Assembly: GCA_002104895.1 (NCBI GenBank)
Contig: MCFG01000152.1
Coordinates: forward strand, 1 to 64,000
Direction: 5' to 3'
DNA length: 64,000 nt
Source: Anaeromyces robustus
Lineage: Eukaryota; Neocallimastigomycota; Neocallimastigomycetes; Neocallimastigales; Neocallimastigaceae
A program made the translations under genes and the position numbers. This document shows, piece after piece, positions 30,387 to 40,131 of this stretch. Each line of letters starts with the position of its first letter. The first letter of the stretch is position 1. The notes below the pieces were generated by a model, which ran no database searches, was not told where the DNA came from, and saw only the letters and a list, made by a program, of their open reading frames with translations.

Positions 30387-30813
30387 ATAACATTCAATTA
30401 ATACAATTAATAAAGTATTTATAAGTTAACAGTAATAAATTTAATGTAATAATAACTGTTATTTAAATTTTCAAATAAATGATTATTTAAATCTATATAT
30501 TTTTAATTAAGGTAAGAATTGTATGTATTTATTATATATTTATTGATATTAAGTATTTAATGTTTGTCGGTATTATATTTATTTATGATAAACCTTTTTA
30601 TCTTTTTATATTTAATTTTTTTTCAAATTAATATTGATTAATCATTTGTAATTTTCTAAGAATCTAGTTATAATTTTAAAATTTTTAAGGAGAAAATCTA
30701 ATCCATTATAATTTTTAACAATATTATTAGATAGAATAATATAAATATAAATAAAATTTGAATGAATTGTTTTTGATTGGTGTAACAATTATGTTTTTAA
30801 TATAATGAATTTC

Positions 30814-30822
30814 CTATAAAAG
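30814..30822 (+). promoter_or_regulatory. TATA box of the ankyrin gene
   Basis: CCTATAAAAGTAACT lies about 160 bases before the start codon, the same distance range as the TATA boxes of the Hsp20 and His-rich genes. Confidence 0.45.
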
Positions 30823-30974
30823 TAACTATAAATGGAGATTTTTATTTTTTTCTTCAAAACAAACGAACAAACGAACAATAAATAATCAAAAACACTATTA
30901 TATATATATATTTTAAATATATAAATTATTATCTCTTTTTTATTTAGAAAAAAAAAAAATATACAAAATTTAAA

Positions 30975-32814
30975 ATGCAATATGAGGAATTTGAAAAGAA
31001 ACTTATTTCAAAATTATTAAAAAACGACAAAAAATGTATTAATATCATAGAAGATAATGCAAAAGCTGTTAATAATTATTTGAAAAATGAAGAAAAACCT
31101 ATTCATATTAAAAGTTTGGTCAGTAAACTTAATGATATAATTATAAACGAGTTGAATAAGTTCAAATATATAGAAAAAGTTTTAAAACATGAATTATTTA
31201 CAGAAATTCTTAAAGAATTTAGGGAAAGCAATATCTTAATTAGAGCTATTAAAAATAAAAAAAGAGACGCTGTGAAATGGTTAATGACTATGGATATCAA
31301 TTATTTTGTTCAGGATGAAAATGGAGTTACAGCTTTAATGGAAGCAGCTGCTAATTCTAACTATTTATTTGTAGTAAAAGAAATCTTGGAAAAGAATGAA
31401 GAGGTTGTAGATATCACTGATAATAATGATAGCAACGTCTTATTCTATGTTACAGACGAAAAAATATTTTCTTTACTCTATAATTCCAAAGCAGATTTTA
31501 ATCATATTAATAAGGATAGTGATACAGTACTTATTAAATGTTGTAGAAGAAGATTTTGTCCAAACTTTGAAAAAATATTAAATCGTACAGACAATATTAA
31601 TCATGTTAATAGTAGGGGAAAAACTGCCGCAATGTATTTAGTAGAAAATGGAAGAGCAGAGGAATTAAAAGCCTTATGTAGATTATATCCTAATTTAAAT
31701 TACAAAAATAAGGATAATAAAAGTGCCCTTACTATTTTAATTGATCAATTTAAAGATATCTATGCTAATGATAGATTTATATGTATGGAAGACTATGTCT
31801 GTACAATGATTATTTTAATGTTGAATGATTGTGATTTCAATGCTCCTATTGATAAAGAAGGAAATACTCCAATTATGTTTTTCATTATGGCAGGTGATTA
31901 TTTTACATCTACTCTTCTTCTTGAAAAATGTAAAAATCTTGATCTTTCTATTAAAAATGAACATGGAATTAGTGCTTCTTATCTTTTATTCTGGACTGAT
32001 TCCAACGAAAAAACCTTTAGACAAAAAATACTTTTCCATGATACCTTTGATAATGATTATATTGATAATGATAATAATAACTTAATCATGCATTTTCTTG
32101 CTAGAGGACAAATAAATGAAGAATATACTATCGCTTTACAAAAAAGAAAGGTAAAAAACCATGTAAATAATAAAAATGAAAATGAAATAATTATTGCTAC
32201 TAAATTAGGATTACTAACTGATGAACGATTATTTGATGGTAACGATGTTAACCAACAAGATTTTAATGGTAACACCGCACTACATTATGCTATTAAATTA
32301 AAAGATAAATATGTAATCAATATGTTAGCCTATCACAAAGCAGATCCAAATATAAAGAATGAACAAGGATTATCCGCCTTTTGATATGGCTAATGAAATG
32401 GAAGATAGTTCTATTATTGAAATTTTGAAAAATCCAATGAAGCCCGTAGATATGTCAAAGGAATTAAAGAAAGAAGATAAAAAAAAGAATTCAAAGGAAG
32501 AAAAATTAGACAAGAAACTTGATGACTATGTCAAACAATATCAAATTAACAATTATAAACCAGAATATGAATATTTAATAAAGAATAAAGTACGTTCCTA
32601 TTCTCGTATTAAAATTAGTAAATTTGCATTAAAAACACTTTGTAGAATCTATTTATGTTTATACAAAACAGAAGCACCAAATGTATTAGTTTCTGAAAGA
32701 GCTGAATATGAACTAGATGAGGCTGAACGTTTTGCTATCAGATGTGATTTGTTATTCGATAGTGATTTTGGTTATCATTTATTATTCTTAGAATTATTAA
32801 CAACCAAACATTAA
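30975..32814 (+). CDS. Ankyrin-repeat protein, interrupted by one +1 frameshift
   Basis: The first frame (30975-32384) encodes 469 residues of helical N-terminus and ankyrin repeats (ENGVTALMEAAANSNYLFVV, NSRGKTAAMYLVENGRAEEL, KEGNTPIMFFIMAGDYFTST, FNGNTALHYAIKLKDKYVIN). It stops in the middle of a repeat, at ADPNIKNEQGLSAF. The next base register continues the same repeat without loss (DMANEMEDSSIIEILKNP) and runs to 32814 with a Lys-rich and then a Cys/Leu-rich C-terminus. The joint is GCC TTT TGA T at 32376-32385. One T fewer, or a +1 slip on TTT, gives a continuous product of about 612 residues. The rest of both frames is intact, so this is a sequencing error, a very young lesion or programmed frameshifting. 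Ankyrin domains bind proteins; the partner is unknown. Confidence 0.8.
32376..32385 (+). promoter_or_regulatory. Candidate +1 frameshift site (GCC TTT TGA T)
   Basis: The zero-frame stop TGA directly follows TTT, and slipping one base lets the tRNA re-pair with TTT. TTT TGA shift sites are known from nematode antizyme genes. The surrounding four-T run is equally compatible with an assembly error. Confidence 0.35.
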
Positions 32815-33240
32815 TTGAAATAAATGAAATAAGCAAAAAAAAAATAAATATAAAAATAAATTAGAACAAAATAAAAAAAAAAAGAAGTAGAAATAAAAAG
32901 TAAATCTATATATATATATGTAATAAAATAATAATAATATAAATGTTAATATAAATCTATATGTAATAAAATAATAATAATATAAATGTTAATAATAAAA
33001 ATACAGTTTAATATAAATTTAAATAATTTAAAAATAATATATAAAAATTAATTTTTTTTTTTTTTTGTGTATTTTTTTTTTTTCTTTTTTTATTAAAAAA
33101 ATATAATATATATTAATATATATATGTAATTTTTATATAATTAAAAAAATGGTTATAATATTAATAATATTTTTATATTTTTCATGATAAAAAAGGTATT
33201 ATTTATATTTTTTTTCTTTGACTTTTTTGTATATTATATA
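32815..33240. other. AT-rich spacer
   Basis: Downstream region of the ankyrin gene with a short repeated AATATAAATGTTAATA block near 32937-32995. No gene seen. Confidence 0.55.
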
Positions 33241-33990
33241 TTTAAAGTATAGCTTTATTAAAAGATAACTCCTTTTCTCCGTTAATATTTAAAATATTTA
33301 TAAAGGCAGCAACATCTGGTTCATAAGGTCTGTTGTTTTCAATTATTCTTTCTCTCCATTTATCATTTAATTCAGGATATCATCTATATATATATTTCTT
33401 CTTAATTCTTTAATATATTCATTAGTTATTGCCATAGTTCTTTGTATTTGTAAATTTCTATATTTTCATCATTAAAATGATTATTTTATAGTGGTAATAT
33501 AGGAGCAGGTGCAACTCTTGATCTAGCAACTGCAATAGGTCTTTGTCTTTTAAGTATTGAAAATACTGTAGAAGTACTTGATTCACCCCCTCTTCCTCTT
33601 TTTTTATTAGCTAAAAAAGAAGCAGATCTTTCTTCTTGACTGGTTTCTATTTCTTTTCCTTTATCTTTTTTATTAACGGGAGTTGAAGGAATTACTTGTT
33701 CATTGTCTGGATCAAGAATTAAAGCTCTTTTTCTTTTTAAAATTAATGATTAAGGTTACTAATATTTTTTTTCTTTTTCAATAGGTGTTGATAAAACAGG
33801 TGTATGTTTTAATTCATTATAGTAATCTTTTGTTTTTAATATAATAATTTTTGATACATTTGGTACTAAGAAAATTGCTTTATTATATTTATCATTTGCT
33901 ACTTTCATATCTAATTATAGCTTTATTGGTAATTTCATTTTCTTTTAAGTATTTATAATACAAAATAACAGCTTTGTTATTGTGTAATGT
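33241..33990 (-). pseudogene. Broken gene of unknown family
   Basis: The - strand shows blocks of clear protein-like sequence in more than one frame. Examples are KAIFLVPNVSKIIILKTKDY, RALILDPDNEQVIPSTPVNK, ERSASFLANKKRGRGGESS, RQRPIAVARSRVAPAPILPL and WRERIIENNRPYEPDVAAF. Composition and length suggest one former gene of about 250 residues or more with several breaks. The Lys/Arg-rich middle would suit a nucleic-acid or nuclear protein. I do not recognise the family and cannot say whether it is a host gene or an element gene. Confidence 0.45.
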
Positions 33991-34008
33991 AATATTTTGT
34001 TTTTATTT

Positions 34009-34156
34009 AGATGTTCCTAATACAAATCTGTTAGAAGTTTATGGTTATTTTGCCACCGATACATTTTTTGCCGTCATCATTTTGGTAATTTCTATAATTT
34101 TAACGGTAGGTTATTTTTTAAATATCTATCGGTATACCATAAATAATAACACTTAA
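34009..34156 (+). pseudogene. Fragment with one membrane segment, origin unknown
   Basis: After an acceptor-like TTTTTATTTAG, 48 residues run open: DVPNTNLLEVYGYFATDTFF then AVIILVISIILTVGYFLNIY, a convincing membrane helix. No upstream exon could be found. It may be a terminal exon of a lost membrane protein or chance. Confidence 0.25.
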
Positions 34157-34614
34157 ATTTACATAACCAACGGTCATTTTATATTTATTAATGATATAAA
34201 ACAAATATGTGTAACAACATATTGGTATATTTGAACATCTACTTATTCAAAATTAAATTATTTCTTAAATAATAATTTATATTATTATAATTATATTATA
34301 GTATATTATAGTATATTATATGATTATTTTATATTTATTATTTTAAATTATTAAACTTTGTATTCTTATTATATTCATATGCATATTATTTTATATTCTT
34401 AATTATATTATTATATATTACTATATTTATTTATAATAATATTTAATAATGAATTTTTATTATTTTTATAATTACAAGTTGTTAATTAAATTTTTAATTA
34501 TAAGTAGTAAAATTAATGTATTATAATTATTATATTATAATAATAAAATATTAATAAAAAATATAATAACTAAAATACACTTAATCGTAATTTAACATGG
34601 ACATAATAATAAAT

Positions 34615-34824
34615 TTAATATATAAATGTATAAAAGTATGTTGTAAATAATGTGATATTCTTTATGTTGTAGCTTGTTTTATTAATTTCAAATACATCTG
34701 TATAGAAATAGATATTTGTTAAATCAGTAGCAATAAGGAAGACTTTATTAAATTTAAATAATTTGTCTTCTCCATTGTAGCTGAAATTTTTTTGTCTTGC
34801 AGAATACCTTATGAATACCGACAC
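34615..34824 (-). pseudogene. Short frame, possible gene fragment
   Basis: A 69-residue frame starts MSVFIRYSARQKNFSYNGED and has mixed, protein-like composition for about 45 residues before becoming Tyr/Phe-rich. It may belong to the same decayed locus as 33.2-34.0 kb. Not recognised. Confidence 0.25.
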
Positions 34825-35790
34825 TCCATTTATAGTAATTTTTAATAAATAGAATAAAAATATGGAAGAAAAGATTCAAGAATGGTTATATAAATCTTAT
34901 TATTTTTGTAATAGCTTTTTAAATAAATAAAGTTAATAAATAAAATATTCTCTATATTTTAAATATAAAACACAGTATATTTTATTATAATATTTATATA
35001 TTTATTATAATATATAAATATTATAATAAAAAAAAAATACAATAAAGGAAAAAAAAACTTTTTGAAACTTCAACTACCCCAAATATAAATTTTATTTAAA
35101 TAATAACTTTAATCTATTATATATATTGTATGTTATTCAATTTATCTATTAATTGAATTCTTTATTCTGACTTTTTTAAATATAGAAAAATAAATATAAA
35201 TTTTATATATTAAAATTTAATTAAAATTTATTTATAATATTTATTTATTTATTTTTATTATTATTAATTTATTTATTTTTTTATTTTTATTTATTTACTT
35301 TTAATTATTTTTTTTTAAATTTTCTTAATATAATAATTTTATTTAATAATAAAATGAATTTCAATTACTAATATGTCATTAAACATTACTAATATATTTT
35401 AATTACAATAATAAAAATATATTAAAATAAAAATGTTTTCAAAATATCAATAACCAATACTATTTAATATATTATATGATTATATTGATAATATATATAA
35501 CATATATAATGAATATATTTCTGTATATTCTTTAATTAAAAATTAATTATTTATATAATTTATAAAATTTTCAATATATTATGAATATATTATGAATACA
35601 TTATAATAAATTGTATTTAATATTTAATAGAAATAATATAATATATCAATTATCAATATATTGTGAATATATTATAATAAATTGTATTTAGTATTTAATA
35701 GAAACAATATAATATATATAATAATAAAGCTTTATTATTAATTAATCCAACTTTAATTTTACACAAAAAATTTATACACATGGAAAAAAA
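34825..35790. other. AT-rich spacer
   Basis: Includes a near-direct repeat at 35570-35715 (ATATTATGAATA…AATTGTATTTA-TATTTAATAGAAA, twice). No gene seen. Confidence 0.55.
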
Positions 35791-35804
35791 GTTTATATTT
35801 TTCC
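35780..35804. promoter_or_regulatory. Inverted repeat upstream of the His-rich Hsp20 gene
   Basis: TGGAAAAA and TTTTTCCA form 8-base arms separated by 9 bases, ending just before the TATA box. A symmetric operator-like site is plausible; the binding factor is unknown. It does not match a canonical heat-shock element. Confidence 0.3.
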
Positions 35805-35808
35805 ACAG

Positions 35809-35816
35809 TATAAATA
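35809..35816 (+). promoter_or_regulatory. TATA box of the His-rich Hsp20 gene
   Basis: AGTATAAATAGTCC followed by TATTTTTC, 221 bases before the start codon, closely resembling the promoter of the Hsp20 gene at 27.6 kb. Confidence 0.55.
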
Positions 35817-36029
35817 GTCCAGTATTTTTCTAATAAAAAAATTCATTTTTAATTTTAATTTTAAATAAATAAATATAATAAATTAAAATATATTTATTTA
35901 AAATAATAATAAGTTTGTATATTAATTGTGAATAGTAATAAAAATATTTATTTTTTATTAATTGTGTAATTGAACAACAATAAATAATTAGTTATTTATA
36001 ATTGAGAAAAATTTTAAGTATTAAAAAAA

Positions 36030-37874
36030 ATGACTTTTTGTAATGCTAGTCATGGACATCACGGCCATCATGGTCATCATGGTCATCATGGTCATCATCA
36101 TGGTCATCATGGTCATCGTAGTCACCATAGTCATGAACATGGACATCATGGCCATTCTTTAAAAGAAAAGCCAAAAGTTGAACATTTTTTTGATAAGAAA
36201 GGACCTATTGGCTTTGCTGGTTTAGGAAAGTGTTATGGACATCCATCTTTTATGTTCAAGCATGGCCCTCATGGTCCTCATGGTCCTCATGGTCCTCATG
36301 GTCCTCATGGTCCTCATGGTCCTCATGGTCCTCATGGTCCTCATGGTCCTCATGGTCCTCATGGTCCTCATGGTCCTCATGGTCCTCATGGCCCTCATGG
36401 CCCTCACGGTCTTCACGGTCCTCATGGTCCATTTGGTCCATTTGCTGGTCCATTTGGCCTTTTTGGTCATGGTTATGGTCCTTTTGCTCGTCCACACCAT
36501 AAACATGGACATGAACATGGACATGGACATAGACACTGTAAACCATTTAGTTCATTTGGTCATTTTGATGAAATTGATTCTAAAAAGGATTGTGCTAAAC
36601 TTCATCATAAGCATGAAGATGAACATGAAAAGAAGCTTGTTGATCCATTTGGCTTAAAAGAAAAATGTAAGTATGGTTATGGTCATGAACGTCGTTGTCA
36701 CTCTTTAGGACCATTTTATCCATTTGGATATCCTCTTTATCCTTTTGGTTTTGGTAAACATTGTCATTCTTTAGACCCATGTACTTCTTTAAAGCATTAT
36801 AATCGTCTTAGTCGTCGTTGTCACTCTTTAGGTCCGGAAAATTTGTTTAGACATATTGATCATGATTATAGTAATCGTCGTTGTCATTCTTTAGGTCCGG
36901 AAAATTTGTTTAGACATATTGATCATGATTATAGTAATCGTCGTTGTCATTCTTTAGGTCCGGAAAATTTGTTTAGACATATTGATCATGATTATAGTAA
37001 TCGTCGTTGTCATTCTTTAGGTCCATATTCTCCTTTAAAGCATCATCATCATCGTCATCATCATCATCGTCATCACTCTTTAGGCCCAGAATTTAAAATT
37101 GGACATTACCATTCTCAACATGCCTTTGATCGTCGTTGCCGCTCTTTAAGTCCTGGATTTAGAATTAGACATCATCATCCACATCATGCTTTAGGTAGAC
37201 GTTGTCGTTCTTTAAGCCCTGGATTTAGAATTAGACATCATCATCCACATCATCCACATCATACTTTAGGTAGACGTTGTCGTTCTTTAAGTCCTGAATT
37301 TAGAATTAGACATCATCATCCACATCATCCACATCATACTTTAGGTAGACGTTGTCGTTCTTTAAGCCCTGGATTTGGATTTAGACGTCATCATTCACAT
37401 CATCCCTTTGGTAGGCATTGTTACTCTTTAGGCCCAGGATTTCCTTTAGTACATCATCGTGGTCGTCGTTGCTATTCTTTAGGTCCAAATTTTCCTATAG
37501 AACACATGCATCGTGGTCGTTGTAGAAATAGTAAAAATCTTGATATTTTTCCAAAATTAAAATTATGTAAAGATGAAAATAACTATTATATTAAAGCTAA
37601 ATTACCTGGTGTAGCTAAAGATAATATTAAAATTAAATGTCAAGACCAAATTTTAACACTTTCCGGTAAAAGATGTTTTGTTAAGGATTGTAAAAAGAAT
37701 AAGAATAAAAAATCTAAGGAAAAAAGAAAGTCTAAATCCAAAGTTTGTGATGTATATAAGTTTGAAAGATCAATTCATATCCCAAAAAATGCTGATATGA
37801 AAAGTATTCGTCCAATGATGAAAAATGATGTATTAGAGATTATTATTAACAAAGCTGAAACTCCAAAAGTATAA
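36030..37874 (+). CDS. His-rich repeat protein fused to an Hsp20 domain
   Basis: A single exon of 614 residues. Residues 8-45 are GHH repeats. Residues about 78-134 are some 18 GPH triplets from a 9-base DNA repeat. HGHEHGHGH follows. From residue 220 to 495 a short motif, R-R-C-[HRY]-S-L-[GS]-P, recurs about a dozen times, first in three perfect 63-bp units (36813-37001), then in longer units with RIRHHHPHH. Residues about 505-612 are an alpha-crystallin domain: FPKLKLCKDENNYYIKAKLPG, NIKIKCQDQILTLSGKRC, a Lys-rich insert, then VYKFERSIHIPKNADMKSIR and NDVLEIIINKAE. The C-terminus therefore resembles the Hsp20 at 27.6 kb, while the N-terminal 500 residues would chelate Zn, Ni or Cu. No signal peptide is seen, so it is probably cytosolic. 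A metal-responsive chaperone is an inference. Confidence 0.9.
   Translation: MTFCNASHGHHGHHGHHGHHGHHHGHHGHRSHHSHEHGHHGHSLKEKPKVEHFFDKKGPIGFAGLGKCYGHPSFMFKHGPHGPHGPHGPHGPHGPHGPHGPHGPHGPHGPHGPHGPHGPHGPHGPHGLHGPHGPFGPFAGPFGLFGHGYGPFARPHHKHGHEHGHGHRHCKPFSSFGHFDEIDSKKDCAKLHHKHEDEHEKKLVDPFGLKEKCKYGYGHERRCHSLGPFYPFGYPLYPFGFGKHCHSLDPCTSLKHYNRLSRRCHSLGPENLFRHIDHDYSNRRCHSLGPENLFRHIDHDYSNRRCHSLGPENLFRHIDHDYSNRRCHSLGPYSPLKHHHHRHHHHRHHSLGPEFKIGHYHSQHAFDRRCRSLSPGFRIRHHHPHHALGRRCRSLSPGFRIRHHHPHHPHHTLGRRCRSLSPEFRIRHHHPHHPHHTLGRRCRSLSPGFGFRRHHSHHPFGRHCYSLGPGFPLVHHRGRRCYSLGPNFPIEHMHRGRCRNSKNLDIFPKLKLCKDENNYYIKAKLPGVAKDNIKIKCQDQILTLSGKRCFVKDCKKNKNKKSKEKRKSKSKVCDVYKFERSIHIPKNADMKSIRPMMKNDVLEIIINKAETPKV
36263..36428. 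repeat. 9-bp coding minisatellite (GGTCCTCAT)
   Basis: About 18 copies in frame, encoding Gly-Pro-His. Most copies are identical at the DNA level; the last few show synonymous changes, so the array is recent or homogenised. Confidence 0.95.
36813..37001. repeat. 63-bp coding tandem repeat, three copies
   Basis: Three nearly identical units of 21 codons beginning RRCHSLGPENLFRHID. A partial fourth begins at 37002. Confidence 0.95.
37126..37400. repeat. 69-75-bp coding repeats (RRCRSLSP…RIRHHHPHH)
   Basis: Four units with CGTCGTTGCCGCTC-like starts and a variable number of CCACATCAT triplets, all in frame within the His-rich Hsp20 gene. Confidence 0.85.
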
Positions 37875-38399
37875 TAAATAAAACTTTTTTTCTTTAAATA
37901 ATTTAGTTATTATATTTATTTCTTCAATTTTATATCATTATTGATATAATTAATCAAGAAAAAAAATAAATATAATAGTAAAATAATAATAAAGGAAAAA
38001 GTTATTAAAAAAAATATATTAAAATAAAATAATAATAAAAAATAATAATAAAAAATAATAATAAAAAAATAAAAATAAAAACAAAAATAAAAATAAAAAT
38101 AAAAATAAAAATAAAAAATAAAAAATAACAAAATAAAAATAAAAATAAAAATAAGTAATAATAAATATTAAAGTGTCAAAAAATTTATTTACAATTCATT
38201 TTTATTAAATTAATTGAAAAGTTATATATTAAATATATTTCAATTTTTTAGTATAATTGTTATAATTATAAATCATATATATTAATATTTACAATTTAAT
38301 AATATTATCTTTCATAATATTTTTTTAATTATTTCTTATAGTTTTTAAAAATAATAATTAAGAACCATTTTTATTTCCCTTAGTCTAAAAAAAAAAGAA
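37875..38399. other. AT-rich spacer
   Basis: Contains (AAAAAT)n-like runs at 38030-38155. The - strand frame there is Phe/Tyr only. No gene seen. Confidence 0.6.
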
Positions 38400-38672
38400 C
38401 AATTTTTATATGTATGTATCGAATGTATTAATATCAAATTTTGTTTATAACGATGATAATATTAAGAGGATAAACATACTAGTCTGTCAAAATACTAATA
38501 CTCATATAAGTATTACATTTGTTAATTGTAAGTTTATTTGAACACAATAGAAATATAATTCTTAATTACGAGTTATGGACTTGGATGAACATTATGATAT
38601 CTAAATATATTAATAATTATATATAAATAAATAAAAACAAAAAGAAGTATATTCTCCTCTTTCAGTCTAAAG

Positions 38673-38712
<40 letters not shown>
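38400..38712 (+). mobile_element. LINE 3'-end copy, family B tail
   Basis: Ends AAGAAGTATATTCTCCTC then TTTCAGTCTAAAG and a poly(A) of about 38. The same terminal block ends the longer copy at 45.9 kb and, on the - strand, those at 50.9 and 53.2 kb. It holds only 3' UTR-like sequence here. Confidence 0.45.
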
Positions 38713-38714
<2 letters not shown>

Positions 38715-38934
38715 TAATTAATTGCCAAAAAATAAATTATAATTTTTATTCTTATTACTTTTATATTTTTATTTCTGATATATCTATATAGTAAATATAT
38801 AAATATATATATGAATTATTTGACAAATAAATATTAATACCAAGCTTAAAAAGATTCCTTTGTCTAAATTATTATTACTATTTTTATTTACTTTACATTT
38901 CATGTATTATATATTCTATACTTTAATGTAATCT

Positions 38935-38985
38935 ATATTTAACAAGTATGTTTAATTTAATAATTTTAAATAAAAATTAATCCTG

Positions 38986-39016
<31 letters not shown>
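38935..39016 (+). mobile_element. LINE 3' tail, family C
   Basis: TTTTAAATAAAAATTAATCC then TGGTTTAAAA with 27 A. Matches the family C terminus at 41.6 kb, 45.2 kb and (- strand) 51.4 kb, where it reads AGATTAATCCTAGTCTAAAA. Confidence 0.4.
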
Positions 39017-39020
<4 letters not shown>

Positions 39021-39261
39021 AATCTTATTATTATTTCGATACGGATGTTTATGATAATATTTATTGAATTAATACTTTCTTTTTAATTTGATATATATTA
39101 AATTTTTTGATATAATATTTGTAATGAATTTTATTTACTAATTTTTTATTACTTCTAATTTTTTACATTCATATATTATATTTTATATACTTTAGATTAA
39201 TAATTTAAATAGAAAAAAAAACTTTTACCAAGTCTAAAAAAAGAATTATTACTATTTATTT

Positions 39262-39301
39262 ATTTAATTAATTAATTAATTAATTAATTAATTAATTAAT
39301 T

Positions 39302-39394
<93 letters not shown>

Positions 39395-39418
39395 CTTACT
39401 TATTTATTTATTGATTTG
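39262..39418. repeat. (TTAA)n then (TTTA)n microsatellite
   Basis: About 11 TTAA units pass into about 27 TTTA units. The equivalent place in the second duplicate (42650-42765) has only TTTA. Confidence 0.9.
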
Positions 39419-39816
39419 TTAATTTATTTTTAGTCAAATAAAAAAAAAAAACAATAAAATGTGGATTATTTTCTGTCAAAAAATACAAAAAAAAGGTTCA
39501 GTTAAAAAATAATATTTTAATCAAATTTTTATTTAAAAAAATATATTTAAAAATTAATTAAAAAAACGTGGCCGTTGAAAATAATATAAATAAAAAAAAA
39601 ATAAATAATCAATAAATAAATGAATAAATGAATAATTAATTAATTAAATATTTAAATAACTTGGTATTGTATTGTATTATTATTAATTATATTGAAATAA
39701 ATTATTCAATATAATTAATATATTGATAAAATATCATTTATAATATATACATAATATATGGCAAAAACTTTAAATTTTTCTAATTATTAATAATTATTAA
39801 TTAAAAATACATTTTC

Positions 39817-39917
39817 TTTTAAATAATAATATTAACAAAGAAATATTATTTTGTTTTAAATAATAATATTAACAAAGAAATATTATTTTGTTTTAAATAA
39901 TAATATTAGCAGAGAAA
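39817..39917 (+). repeat. 37-bp promoter minisatellite, 2.7 copies
   Basis: Units start TTTTAAATAATAATATTAAC and lie just upstream of the TATA box of the His-rich gene. The same array precedes the paralogue at 43319-43419. Repeated upstream units like this can carry multiple binding sites. Confidence 0.8.
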
Positions 39918-39953
39918 AAAAAATAAGAATATTTTATATAAATACTTTTTTAG

Positions 39954-39960
39954 TATAAAA
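39954..39960 (+). promoter_or_regulatory. TATA box of His-rich gene, copy 1
   Basis: TTAGTATAAAAGTATC followed by AAATTTTTC, 178 bases before the start codon. Confidence 0.55.
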
Positions 39961-40131
39961 GTATCAAATTTTTCTTCATTAAAATATTTAATTATATAAT
40001 AGAAATTTAAACAATACATTTATTAATAATTAATAATTTATAAAATTTAAAACGGTATAATTCTTTTGAATAATTTATTTATTATTATTATTTATTTTTT
40101 CTCTTTTTAAATATAAAAAAAAAATACTAAG

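Noticed and set aside
36222-36780. Alternative frames through the GPH repeat (Met-Arg-Thr, Val-Leu-Met, Trp-Ser-Ser strings)
   Set aside because: A 9-base repeat is open in all frames. Only the frame ending in the Hsp20 domain has non-repetitive sequence on both sides.
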